Positions 23,885 through 31,866 of a stretch of DNA of 44,166 nt are shown piece by piece. Position 1 is the stretch's first letter, and each line of letters opens with the position of its first letter. Under the pieces are notes generated by a model. It was not told the origin of the DNA. It ran no database searches and was given only the letters and a program-made list of their open reading frames with translations. The DNA comes from Azohydromonas australica DSM 1124. GTDB taxonomy: Bacteria; Pseudomonadota; Gammaproteobacteria; Burkholderiales; Burkholderiaceae_C. Where the stretch lies: NCBI RefSeq assembly GCF_000430725.1, contig NZ_AUMO01000077.1, positions 1-44,166 on the forward strand, in the 5' to 3' direction. A program made the position numbers and the translations under genes.

Positions 23885-24916
23885 ATGCGTCACTTCACGA
23901 ACGTCCCCGAGCGCGCCGACTTCGCCTACCAGTGCCTAGTAGGTCCGCAGAAGGTCAGCGGCACCAAGCTTGCCGACCTGCGCGACCACTTCGGCCTCAA
24001 GCTCACCAAGCACATGCCCTTCGGCAGCGTGCGTGACGAGGAGGGGCACATCTACTCGATGGTGCGCGCCCTCAACGCGCCCGGCAGCACGCCAAACCCC
24101 ACCAAGTTCATCTACCAGAGCACGCGGCTGGACAACAAGCACATCCGCGTCGACAAGGAGAAGATCGCGCCGCGTGCGCTGACCATGTTCCCCGCGCGCG
24201 GGCTGGACAACGACACCGCCTGGTGGTCCAGCCTGGAAGGCGAGCCGGGCCAGCCCTGGCACCTGACCGCCTCGGGCAGCGCCTTCAGCTGGCGCGAAGA
24301 GGGCCTCTTTGACCTGCATGGCAAGCTCATCGGCAACGGCATGCAGTGGTATCTGCCCGGCGTGGACTGGGGCACCTTCTACGTCTCGCAGCTCTACGAC
24401 GTGGCGGGCACCTGCGAGGGCCGCAAGGTCAAGGGCGTCATCGCGCTGGACCAGGCCTGGATGGCGGAGGGCGGCGCCATCCACATGAGCAAGGACCTGG
24501 TGGTCAACCACAAGATGCACGTCATCTGGTGGAGCTTCGCCACCATCTACAAGGACGGCACCTGGGATGCCGGCTCGTTCATGGTCGGGCATGACAACCT
24601 CGGCTACGCCATCTTCCAAAACGAGAAGGGCGAGATCCGCTGCACCACCGACATCGAAGGGACGGTGCGGCACAAGGATGGCAGCTGGTTCGCGCAGGAC
24701 GCACGCATCGTGCTCGAGGGCCAGGAGGAATGGGAGTTCGTGCCCGATCCCAAGGGCGAGATGATCGACTTTGTCGGTGGCTTTCCCATCACCGCACAGC
24801 AGGAAGGCCGCTGGCGCCGCGTGGGCGACACGCGCGAGCCCGACCGCTGGATGGCCTGGGGCGAGAGCGACAAGCGCAACGGCAGCGCACGCAACGTGCG
24901 TGGCCAGGAGGTCTGA
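23885..24916 (+). CDS. Conserved-looking hypothetical protein, 343 aa
   Basis: I do not recognise a family with certainty. The protein is rich in Trp, Tyr, Gly and short beta-strand-like runs (WHLTASGSAFSWREEGLFDLHG, GNGMQWYLPGVDWGTFYVSQLYDV, HMHVIWWSFATIYKDGTWDAG pattern). That suggests a large lipocalin-like or AttH/CrtC-like beta barrel that could bind or modify a hydrophobic ligand. There is no signal peptide or membrane segment. AGGA precedes the ATG. It lies 57 bases after the P450 and 5 bases before the first SnoaL-like gene, so a role next to the P450 step is likely. The fold assignment is inference. Confidence 0.75.
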   Translation: MRHFTNVPERADFAYQCLVGPQKVSGTKLADLRDHFGLKLTKHMPFGSVRDEEGHIYSMVRALNAPGSTPNPTKFIYQSTRLDNKHIRVDKEKIAPRALTMFPARGLDNDTAWWSSLEGEPGQPWHLTASGSAFSWREEGLFDLHGKLIGNGMQWYLPGVDWGTFYVSQLYDVAGTCEGRKVKGVIALDQAWMAEGGAIHMSKDLVVNHKMHVIWWSFATIYKDGTWDAGSFMVGHDNLGYAIFQNEKGEIRCTTDIEGTVRHKDGSWFAQDARIVLEGQEEWEFVPDPKGEMIDFVGGFPITAQQEGRWRRVGDTREPDRWMAWGESDKRNGSARNVRGQEV

Positions 24917-24921
24917 ACAGC

Positions 24922-25272
24922 ATGGACGCCCGAGCCATCGAAGGCTTCCTGCACGCGCAGGTCAAGGCCTGGAACGCCGGCGACAAGGCGGCGTTCCTTG
25001 CGGCCTACCGCACGGCTGCGCCTGAGGGCCTGGAGATCGAGTACGTGGGTCGCGGCCCGGCCGCCGACGGCTGGGCGGTGCTCGAGGGCATGTGGGCGCA
25101 GCAGAGCGCACGCATCGAGATCGAGGAGGTCGCCGCCGTCGTCAACGGCAACGAGGCGGCCTGCCACAACCGCAACCGGCTGCGCGGCACCTCGACGGCC
25201 ATCGAGACCATCGAGCTCTACCGCTTCGATGCCGGGCGGCTGTCGGTGCGCTACTTCGTGCGCCAGCCGTGA
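24922..25272 (+). CDS. SnoaL/NTF2-like protein, 116 aa (paralogue of 26305-26727)
   Basis: A small alpha+beta barrel of the SnoaL/ketosteroid-isomerase (NTF2-like) fold. The N-terminal helix (FLHAQVKAWNAGDKAAFLAAY), a mid-strand (LEIEYVGR) and C-terminal strands (AIETIELYRFDAGRLSVRYFV) follow the family layout. It is clearly homologous to the protein at 26305: IEYVGR, ADGW, VNGNEAA, AIE(T/S)IE and VRYF are shared. GGAGG precedes the ATG. The stop overlaps the GTG start of the flavin reductase. Family members isomerise, cyclise or hydrate small ring compounds; catalytic residues cannot be fixed here. Confidence 0.88.
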   Translation: MDARAIEGFLHAQVKAWNAGDKAAFLAAYRTAAPEGLEIEYVGRGPAADGWAVLEGMWAQQSARIEIEEVAAVVNGNEAACHNRNRLRGTSTAIETIELYRFDAGRLSVRYFVRQP

Positions 25273-26276
25273 ACGCGGTCGCTCCCGTGGAGCAGCAGCC
25301 CACCGCTCCTGCGCTGGACCCGCGGGCGTTCCGTGCCGCGCTGGGGAGCTTCGCCACCGGCGTGACCGTCATCACCGCGCGGGCGGCCGATGGCGCGCCC
25401 GTCGGCCTCACGGCCAACAGCTTCAACTCGGTCTCCCTGGAGCCGCCGATGGTGCTGTGGAGCCTGGCACGCAAGTCGCTGAGCCTGCCGGTGTTCGCAC
25501 AGGCCCAGCACTGGGCGGTGCACGTGCTCGCTGCGGATCAGGAAGCGTTGTCCACGAGCTTTGCGCGCTCAGGCACGCACAAGTTCGCAGGGCTGGCGAT
25601 GGAGGACGGTCTCGGGGGCGTACCGCTGCTCGAAGGCTGTGCGGCGCGCTTCCAGTGCCGCACGGCTTTCCAGCACGAGGGCGGCGACCACCTGATCTTC
25701 GTGGGGGAGGTGCTCGCCTTCGATCGGGCCGAGCGCGCGCCGCTGGTTTTCCATGCCGGGCGCTACGCGCTGGCCGCGCGGCGTGACCCGCAGTTGCCGC
25801 AAGCCCGCAGCGCCCGCGTGGCCGGGGGCTTGGGCGAAGACCTGCTGGGCTACCTGCTGGGCCGTGCCTACTTCCAGTGCCACCTGGAAATGCGCGAGCG
25901 TGCCGCCGCGGCCGGCCTCGATGAGCACCAGTGGGTCATCGTCGCGGCCCTGACCGTGCGCGACGGCGTCGGTGTCGCCGAGCTGGAGGCGGCGCTGGGC
26001 TACGTGCTTGACGGCCCCGTGGAGCCCGTACTGCGATCCCTGCGGGCTCAGGGCTGGGTCATGGCCACCGGCAGCGATCCCTCGTCTACCGCCCGCTACA
26101 CCCTGACCCCTGACGGCCGTGACCGCTCGCTGCACCTGCTGGCCGCGGCCAAGGCGCACGAAGCCGAGCTGCTGGCGCGCTTCGGCTACGACGAGGGCGC
26201 GCTGCTGAAGCTGCAACTGCAAAAGTTCATTGCCGCCACCAATCCCGGGCTACACGACCTCTGGCACGACGCCTGA
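25269..26276 (+). CDS. Flavin reductase fused to a MarR-like C-terminal domain, 335 aa
   Basis: Residues 15-165 form a flavin reductase domain of the HpaC/HsaB type (FRAALGSFATGVTVITA, GLTANSFNSVSLEPPMVLWSL, HKFAGLAME). After a linker, residues about 205-330 form a winged-helix, MarR-like domain (VIVAALTVRDGVGVAELEAALG, ARYTLTPDGRDRSL). The same architecture is known in C1, the reductase of Acinetobacter p-hydroxyphenylacetate hydroxylase, where the tail senses the substrate and gates flavin reduction. It is the likely partner of the oxygenase at 16344. The GTG start overlaps the preceding stop (GTGA). The effector is unknown. Confidence 0.88.
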   Translation: MNAVAPVEQQPTAPALDPRAFRAALGSFATGVTVITARAADGAPVGLTANSFNSVSLEPPMVLWSLARKSLSLPVFAQAQHWAVHVLAADQEALSTSFARSGTHKFAGLAMEDGLGGVPLLEGCAARFQCRTAFQHEGGDHLIFVGEVLAFDRAERAPLVFHAGRYALAARRDPQLPQARSARVAGGLGEDLLGYLLGRAYFQCHLEMRERAAAAGLDEHQWVIVAALTVRDGVGVAELEAALGYVLDGPVEPVLRSLRAQGWVMATGSDPSSTARYTLTPDGRDRSLHLLAAAKAHEAELLARFGYDEGALLKLQLQKFIAATNPGLHDLWHDA

Positions 26277-26304
26277 GGGCAGCCCCTTTCCTGGAGACAC
26301 CCCC

Positions 26305-26727
26305 ATGCACACCGTGGACCCCGCAGCTGTCGAGCGCTTCATGCTCGGCCAGGTCGCCTGCTGGAACGCACATGACAAGGCTGGCTTCCTGGCCCTCTAC
26401 CGCGAGATGGCACCGCAGCGGCTGGAAATCGAGTACGTCGGCCGCGACGAACAGGCCGACGGCTGGTTCGTCATCGAGGAGATGTACGACAAGCACAACC
26501 ACCAGATCACGCTCGACGTGGTGGCGACCATCGTCAACGGCAACGAGGCTGCCGTGCACCACCGCAATTGCATCGTCGGCACCGACCTGGCCATCGAGAG
26601 CATCGAGACCTACCGCTTCGAGCCCGGGGCGCTGTACGTGCGCTATTTCCTCAAGCCGCCCGCACCTGGTGCGCTCGAGCTCGATCAATTCCGAGGCTTC
26701 GCCGCCGCCAAGGAGGTGTCGGCATGA
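26305..26727 (+). CDS. SnoaL/NTF2-like protein, 140 aa (paralogue of 24922-25272)
   Basis: Same fold and clear homology to the protein at 24922, with a longer C-terminal tail (KPPAPGALELDQFRGFAAAKEVSA). Shared blocks include NA-DKA-FLA-YR, LEIEYVGR, ADGW, IVNGNEAA and AIESIETYRFE. The ATG at 26305 has TGGAGA upstream; an in-frame opening back to 26230 overlaps the reductase gene and is not used. The stop overlaps the next SDR start (ATGA). The pair flanks the flavin reductase gene. They may form a heteromeric isomerase or act on successive intermediates; both are inference. Confidence 0.88.
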   Translation: MHTVDPAAVERFMLGQVACWNAHDKAGFLALYREMAPQRLEIEYVGRDEQADGWFVIEEMYDKHNHQITLDVVATIVNGNEAAVHHRNCIVGTDLAIESIETYRFEPGALYVRYFLKPPAPGALELDQFRGFAAAKEVSA

Positions 26728-27557
26728 GCCCCGCTTCAAACCTGCCTGGCCCGCATCCCGGTCGCTTCGAGGATCAGGTTGCCATCGTCACCGGTGGCGC
26801 CTCGGGCATCGGCGAAGCCACCTGCCGCCGCCTGGTGGCCGAAGGCGCGACGGTCGTGATCGCCGACGTCAACGAGGAGCGCGCGCAGGCCCTGGCCGCC
26901 GAGCTGGGCCCTGCAGCCCGTGCCCAGGTGTTCGATGCCGCCGACGTGAAAAGCATCGAGCGCCTCGTGCTCGGCACGGTCGAGCGCCTGGGCCGCCTGG
27001 ACGTGCTGCACAACAACGCCGCGCTCAGCGCGCCGGATATCCACAGGCGCGACAACAACGCCATCGACATCGAGTTCGAGGTCTGGGACCACGTGATGGC
27101 GGTCAACCTGCGCGGCTACCTGGCCGGCTGCAAGTACGCTTTGCCGACCATGATCGCGCAAGGCGGCGGTGCCATCGTCAACACCGCCTCCACCGGCGGC
27201 TTCGCCGGCGACATCACGCGCATGGCCTACAGCGTGTCCAAGGCCGCCATCATCGGCCTGACACGCCAGATCGCCACGCACCACGGCAAGCAGGGCATCC
27301 GCTGCAACGCCGTGGCACCTGGGTTGGTGCTCACGCCCGGCACCCGGGGTGCCGCGGCCTCCGTGATCGAGGTCATGCAGCGCCACCTGCTGGTGCCGGA
27401 GTTCGGCGAGCCCGAGGACATCGCCGCGCTGGTGTGCTTCCTGGCCTCCGCTGAAGCGCGCTACATCAACGGGCAGACCTACATCGCCGACGGCGGCATG
27501 CTGGCGCATAACCCCACGATGGCCGACCTCGTCGACATGGCACGCCGCGGTGGCTGA
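26724..27557 (+). CDS. SDR-family oxidoreductase, 277 aa
   Basis: Classical SDR with TGGASGIG, the acidic IADVN suggesting NAD(H), NNAA, the catalytic Ser in VNTASTGG and the Tyr/Lys pair in AYSVSKAA. It ends with YIADGGMLAHNPTMADL. AAGGAGG lies 7 bases before the ATG, which overlaps the upstream SnoaL stop. It resembles the SDR at 5554-6381 in its motifs and in its long C-terminal tail with HxP and M near the end, so the two may act on similar intermediates. Twelfth gene of the rightward operon. Confidence 0.94.
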   Translation: MSPASNLPGPHPGRFEDQVAIVTGGASGIGEATCRRLVAEGATVVIADVNEERAQALAAELGPAARAQVFDAADVKSIERLVLGTVERLGRLDVLHNNAALSAPDIHRRDNNAIDIEFEVWDHVMAVNLRGYLAGCKYALPTMIAQGGGAIVNTASTGGFAGDITRMAYSVSKAAIIGLTRQIATHHGKQGIRCNAVAPGLVLTPGTRGAAASVIEVMQRHLLVPEFGEPEDIAALVCFLASAEARYINGQTYIADGGMLAHNPTMADLVDMARRGG

Positions 27558-28806
27558 GGCCGCGACGCCCGGGCTGCGGGCCCCCTTGTCACGCCCGGCG
27601 TTTCGCATGCTGTGGCTGGCCTGGCTGGCCGGCAACATGACCATGTGGATGCACGAGGTGGTCGCAGCTTGGCGCATGGCGCAGCTCACCGATAGCCCGC
27701 TGCTGGTGGCCGGCGTGCAGGCTGCAGGCACGCTGCCGCTGTTCCTGCTTGGGCTGGCCAGTGGCGCATTGGCCGACTCGCTGGAGCGCCGGCGCTTCCT
27801 GGCCTTCGCACAGGCCTGGATCGCGCTGACGGCCGCGGTGCTGGCCGTGCTGGCGGCAACCGACGCGATGACGCCCGTCACGCTGCTGGTGTTATGCCTG
27901 CTCAATGGCGTGGGTCTGGCGCTGCGCTTTCCAGTGTTTTCTGCGCTGGTGCCCGACATGGTGCCGCGCGAGCAGCTGGCCGCAGCGCTCACGCTCAACG
28001 CCGTGGCCATCAACCTGACGCGGGTTGTCGGTCCGATCGTGGCTGGGGCCGTGCTGGCCTCGTTGGGCACCGTGGCAGTGTTCGTCCTCAATGCTGCGAT
28101 GTCGGTACTGGCATGCTGGCTGATCCTGCGTGCCCGCGTGGCCACGCATGCCAGGCCCGTGGCACGCACGCCCATGCTGTCGGCCATCGGCCAGGGCCTG
28201 CGCCATGTGCACGGTTCGCCCGTGCTGCGGGCCGTGCTGCTGCGCGCCTTTGTCTTCTTCACGCAGTCGGTAGCGCTGGTGGCCCTGCTGCCACTGCTAG
28301 CCAAGCGCATCGGCGCCGACGCCACGACTTACACCGCGCTGCTGGCGGCCATGGGCGCCGGGGCCGTGCTGGCCGCGTTCGCCCTGCCCCGATTGCCGGC
28401 CGCGGCGGCGCGTGATCGCATCGTGGACGCCGGCGTGTGGCTCTACGCCGCGGCTACCGTGGCCGCCGTGTGGGCTCCCGATGCCTGGACACTGGCGCCG
28501 GCGCTGGCGCTGTCGGGCGCGGTGTGGCTGTGCGTGGCCAACACGCTGACCATGTCGGCTCAGCTCGTGCTGCCCACCGCGCTGCGCGCGCGCGGCATGG
28601 CGATCTACCAGATGAGCATCATGGGCGGCAGTGCCGGCGGTGCGGCGCTATGGGGTGCCGTGGCGGATCGCTCCTCGCTGACCACTGCGCTGCTGGGGTC
28701 GGCGGCCGCAGCCGTGCTGCTGCTGCTCGTGACCCGGCGTGTCAGCATCGATGAGCGAACTGCCCTTGAGCCGTGCCACCCCCCTGGCGCGGCAGCGGTG
28801 GAGTGA
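27550..28806 (+). CDS. MFS transporter of the EntS/MFS_3 type, 418 aa
   Basis: About 10-12 hydrophobic segments and the N-terminal pattern FRMLWLAWLAGNMTMWMHEVVAAWRM with SGALADSLERRRFL (motif A-like) are typical of the EntS-like MFS_3 family, usually exporters. Other family marks are FPVFSALVPDMVPREQLAAALTLNAVAINLTRVVGP. The GTG start overlaps the SDR stop by 8 bases. It is the last gene of the operon. It could export a toxic intermediate or a siderophore-like product; the direction is inferred from the family only. Confidence 0.9.
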   Translation: MAEAATPGLRAPLSRPAFRMLWLAWLAGNMTMWMHEVVAAWRMAQLTDSPLLVAGVQAAGTLPLFLLGLASGALADSLERRRFLAFAQAWIALTAAVLAVLAATDAMTPVTLLVLCLLNGVGLALRFPVFSALVPDMVPREQLAAALTLNAVAINLTRVVGPIVAGAVLASLGTVAVFVLNAAMSVLACWLILRARVATHARPVARTPMLSAIGQGLRHVHGSPVLRAVLLRAFVFFTQSVALVALLPLLAKRIGADATTYTALLAAMGAGAVLAAFALPRLPAAAARDRIVDAGVWLYAAATVAAVWAPDAWTLAPALALSGAVWLCVANTLTMSAQLVLPTALRARGMAIYQMSIMGGSAGGAALWGAVADRSSLTTALLGSAAAAVLLLLVTRRVSIDERTALEPCHPPGAAAVE

Positions 28807-28860
28807 CACCGAGCAGGAGCTCATTGCAGGGTTATCCCGGTGCTCAATGAAATGCAGAAC

Positions 28861-28888
28861 GTGAACGGTTTGGCAATCCGCCGTTCAC
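28861..28888. promoter_or_regulatory. Perfect inverted repeat upstream of the porin gene
   Basis: GTGAACGG (28861-28868) and CCGTTCAC (28881-28888) form perfect 8-base arms separated by 12 bases, about 150 bases before the porin start. It resembles the shared operator, but its inner bases and spacing differ (GAACG-N14-CGTTC). I treat it as a separate regulatory site or an RNA hairpin. Confidence 0.5.
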
Positions 28889-29037
28889 ATTCCTGTGGCC
28901 GATTGCCGATACCGCAGCAGGCGTCAGCGAACGCACCTGGCTCGGGCAGTGCCTGACAAGGGCTTCCCGAGCAGCCCGCTGCCTGCGTGCCGCCCCTCAA
29001 GCCCGAAGGGCGGCGCGGTGACGCAATCAAGAACGCG

Positions 29038-30126
29038 ATGTACGAGACATTCCCTTCCATGCGCACGGTGGCCGTGTTGGCTGCTCTGGGCGCGTGTGCA
29101 TTCAGTGCCTGGGCCGAGGCGTCCTTCACTTTCGGCGGCTATGGCACGCTGGGCGCAGTCAGGGCCTCTACCGACGAAGTCCAGTTCCGCAGCAGTCCCC
29201 GCCAGCACAAGGGCGCGGACCGCTCGGTGGACCTTGGCGTGGACTCGCGCCTGGGCCTGCAGGCCACACTGCACGTCGACGAGGCCTTCTCCGCCGTGGG
29301 CCAGGTGCTGACCAGCCGGCGTGATGGCCGGGAAGGTCCCCAGCTTGAGTGGCTGTATGTCCAGTCCACGCCGATGCAAGGCCTGGACCTGCGCGCGGGC
29401 CGCTTGGTGCTGCCCATCTTCATGGTCTCGGACACCCGCAACGTCGGCTACGCCATCCATTGGCTGCGTGCTCCCAACGAGGTGTACGGTCCTTACGCGC
29501 ACACGTCCTTCGATGGCGCACAGCTGCTGTGGCGCAGCAGCGACGGTCCGGTCAACCTGGGCGTGCAAGCCTCGGCAGGCACCAGCGAGGCGCCGCTGTT
29601 TCTGGCAGTCAGGACCGACCTGAAATACCGGCGGCTTTACTCGGTGGCGGTCACGGCGGAAAGGAACGCGTGGACGTTGCGCGCCAGCAGGACGCTGGGC
29701 AAGGGGGCGACGTTTTCTGGTACCCCGGTCCCCAGCGGCGACGACACCTTCACCGACATCGGCGCGCAGTACGACGACGGCAGGTTCATTGCGGTGGGCG
29801 AATACATTTGGCGCAGCTACAGCGCCATGGGTCTTCTCGACCACGCCGCCTTCTACGTCAGTGCCGGCTTGCGCCTGGGCAGCTTGACGCCCTACGCGAC
29901 CTATGCCCGCTTCATGCCTGAAGGCCTTTCTTTCGGCGTCAACGCGCCGGACGGCACGACGCGAGCGGTGGGCCTGCGCTGGGACGTGGCCCGCAACGTG
30001 GCGTTGAAGGCCCAGATCGAAGCCACACGGCACTCGAAATACGCCTTCGTCGATCCGACGCCGGGCTTCACTGCCAGACAACCCAGCGTGCGCGCGATGA
30101 GCGTGGCCATGGACTTCGTGTTCTGA
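29038..30126 (+). CDS. Outer-membrane porin-like beta-barrel protein, 362 aa
   Basis: The signal peptide (MRTVAVLAALGACAFSAWA) is followed by EASFTFGGYGTLGAVRAS, a common start for porin-like barrels. Alternating hydrophobic strands follow and the C-terminal residue is Phe (VAMDFVF), the outer-membrane sorting signal. The reading frame opens at 28987; the ATG at 29038 is chosen and 29059 is an alternative. A downstream gene for a small PstS-like protein begins 14 bases after the stop. The porin/PstS-like pair suggests envelope sensing or uptake; substrate specificity cannot be told. Confidence 0.85.
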   Translation: MYETFPSMRTVAVLAALGACAFSAWAEASFTFGGYGTLGAVRASTDEVQFRSSPRQHKGADRSVDLGVDSRLGLQATLHVDEAFSAVGQVLTSRRDGREGPQLEWLYVQSTPMQGLDLRAGRLVLPIFMVSDTRNVGYAIHWLRAPNEVYGPYAHTSFDGAQLLWRSSDGPVNLGVQASAGTSEAPLFLAVRTDLKYRRLYSVAVTAERNAWTLRASRTLGKGATFSGTPVPSGDDTFTDIGAQYDDGRFIAVGEYIWRSYSAMGLLDHAAFYVSAGLRLGSLTPYATYARFMPEGLSFGVNAPDGTTRAVGLRWDVARNVALKAQIEATRHSKYAFVDPTPGFTARQPSVRAMSVAMDFVF

Positions 30127-30140
30127 AGCAGGCCATAGCG

Positions 30141-30539
30141 ATGCGCAAGAAGCAAGTCGTTGCAGGCGTCGCATTGACGCTGGTGCTCACCACCGCCCAC
30201 GCCGGCATCGTGGTCGTCGGCCACCCGTTGGCCCCGGCACTGAGCAAGGAGCAGGCGGCCGCGATTTTCCTGGGCCGGAACACCTCGCTGACGCCGCTGG
30301 ACCAGCCGGATTCGTCCCCCATCCGCGCCGCTTTCTACAGGAAGGTGGCCGGGCGCGACTTGGCGCAGGTGAAGGCCATCTGGTCGCGCCTGCTGTTCTC
30401 GGGCAAGGGACAGGCGCCCAGGGAACTTGCGAACGCCGCCGAGGTAAAGAAGACCGTGGCGGCCAACCCCAAGGCGGTAGGCTACATCGACAAGGCGGCC
30501 GTGGATGACAGCATCAAGGTGCTGCTCGACCTCGATTGA
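30141..30539 (+). CDS. Small PstS-like periplasmic substrate-binding protein, 132 aa
   Basis: The signal peptide (MRKKQVVAGVALTLVLTTAHA) leads into GIVVVGHP and SKEQAAAIFLGRNTSL. It then matches the one-lobe PstS-like family often annotated as phosphate ABC transporter substrate-binding protein (FYRKVAGRDLAQVKAIWSRLLFSGKG, VAANPKAVGYIDKAAVDDSIKVL). At 132 aa it is far shorter than a true PstS, and no ABC transporter genes are nearby. It lies between a porin gene and a membrane diguanylate cyclase. A sensory or ligand-presenting role is therefore more likely than phosphate uptake. Confidence 0.85.
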   Translation: MRKKQVVAGVALTLVLTTAHAGIVVVGHPLAPALSKEQAAAIFLGRNTSLTPLDQPDSSPIRAAFYRKVAGRDLAQVKAIWSRLLFSGKGQAPRELANAAEVKKTVAANPKAVGYIDKAAVDDSIKVLLDLD

Positions 30540-30576
30540 GCCCGACGCGCCTGGCGGCATTCCCTTCCTGCGTCGA

Positions 30577-30655
30577 GCCCTGTGTGCAGGGCCGACCCGC
30601 GGCCGCGCGTCCTGGGCATGACATGCGGCCCGGGCGTGTGCAGCAGTGCACACGC
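30577..30655. other. Two perfect inverted repeats between the PstS-like and GGDEF genes
   Basis: A short hairpin GCCCTG-TGTG-CAGGGC lies at 30577-30592. A longer 22-base palindrome has arms GCGTGTGCA (30634-30642) and TGCACACGC (30647-30655) around GCAG. The first could be a terminator for the PstS-like gene. The second, about 50 bases before the GGDEF start, could be an operator. Confidence 0.45.
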
Positions 30656-30705
30656 TGCAACCGCCGCGGTATCGAGCCGGCTGTGCAGCGGCCGATAGCG
30701 CAAAC

Positions 30706-31866
30706 ATGCATGCCCTGACCCTGATCGACACCCCGGCCCTCGTTGTCTTCAACATCATCCTTGCCTCGGCCATGGGGGTGGTGCTGCTGGTCACGCGGCT
30801 GGGCCTGGATACGGCCGCGGTCCGGCTCGACACCTGGCTCATCGGTGCGTCCTTGTTGATCCTCTCCCGGTTGATGACCCCGCTGGAGGAGGTCTTCGCG
30901 TTCCTGGGCCTGCATCTGCCGGGCATGACACTGATGCTGCCGCTGATGCTGTGCGGCCTGTACTGGCAGGCGATGGGGCTGCGTGGCCTGCGCGGGCGCG
31001 AAGTGCGCCGCAGCCACCTGCTACGCCACTCGCTGCTGGCGGGTATCACCGTAGTCGCCTTGGATACCGTGCTGGACATCACGCTGTTTCTGTACATCTT
31101 CCTGGCCGGGCTGCTGCTCGTGGGCATGCTGCTGCTGCGCGAGGCACTGATGCTGGCACGCCGCACCTGGGGCGGACGGCTGCTGGCTGCGACGGCGGGG
31201 CTGATGTTGATAAGCAACCTGCTCCTGCTGGACACGTCAGCCGCGTCCTCGGAACAGGTAGCCCGGCGTGGGTTGCTGGTAGAGATGCTGTGGGCGCTGT
31301 TCAGCACAGCAGGTTTCCTGCAGTGCCTGTACCAGGACCTGCGCGAAAAGCTCGCCGCCACCGCAATGACCGACGCGCTCACCGGTGCGCTCAACCGTCA
31401 CGGCCTGTTGCCGCAACTCGAGCGCGAGCTCGCGCGCGCCCGTCGCGGCCAACCGCTGTCGGTGGTGCTGTGTGACCTGGATCATTTCAAGAAGATCAAT
31501 GACCAGCACGGCCATGACGTAGGCGACACGGTTCTCAAACGCTTCGTGGCACGCGCGCGGGCCGGGTTGCGGCGCAGCGATCTGCTGGGCCGCTGGGGCG
31601 GCGAGGAGTTTCTCTTCGTGCTGCCCGATACCGCTGCCGCTGAAGCCGTGCGCGTGGCCGAGCGCGTACGAGCCAACCTCCTGGCCGACAGCGCAGCGCC
31701 CCCCATTCGCTTCAGTGCAGGTGTGGCCAGCACAACGGAGCCCGCGCTGCAGTGCGACCTGCAGCGCCTGTTGAGCTGCGCTGACCACCGGCTCTACATC
31801 GCCAAGCAGCAGCGTGACCGGGTCGTCGGCAACGACGCCGATGCACTCGACAGGCATGTCGGCTGA
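30706..31866 (+). CDS. Membrane-bound diguanylate cyclase (GGDEF), 386 aa
   Basis: The N-terminal half (residues 1-205) has about six hydrophobic segments forming a membrane sensor. The C-terminal GGDEF domain makes cyclic di-GMP: Asp257 lies in LCDLDHFKKIND and the active-site loop is Gly298-Gly-Glu-Glu-Phe302. The inhibitory I-site RxxD (Arg289-Arg-Ser-Asp292) stands exactly five residues upstream, so product inhibition is expected. The ATG at 30706 starts the hydrophobic domain; an earlier ATG at 30646 lies in a palindromic region and is less likely. It is convergent with the histidine kinase. The neighbouring PstS-like protein may present the signal in the periplasm. Confidence 0.93.
   Translation: MHALTLIDTPALVVFNIILASAMGVVLLVTRLGLDTAAVRLDTWLIGASLLILSRLMTPLEEVFAFLGLHLPGMTLMLPLMLCGLYWQAMGLRGLRGREVRRSHLLRHSLLAGITVVALDTVLDITLFLYIFLAGLLLVGMLLLREALMLARRTWGGRLLAATAGLMLISNLLLLDTSAASSEQVARRGLLVEMLWALFSTAGFLQCLYQDLREKLAATAMTDALTGALNRHGLLPQLERELARARRGQPLSVVLCDLDHFKKINDQHGHDVGDTVLKRFVARARAGLRRSDLLGRWGGEEFLFVLPDTAAAEAVRVAERVRANLLADSAAPPIRFSAGVASTTEPALQCDLQRLLSCADHRLYIAKQQRDRVVGNDADALDRHVG

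Noticed and set aside
18362..23893. Long leftward frames opposite the FAD oxidoreductase, MFS and P450 (18362-20494, 21674-23893)
   Set aside because: No motifs and compositionally biased; they mirror well-supported rightward genes.
28861..28888. Counting the porin palindrome as a sixth copy of the shared operator
   Set aside because: Inner bases are CG not CA/TG-matching and the spacing is one base longer, so it does not fit the consensus.
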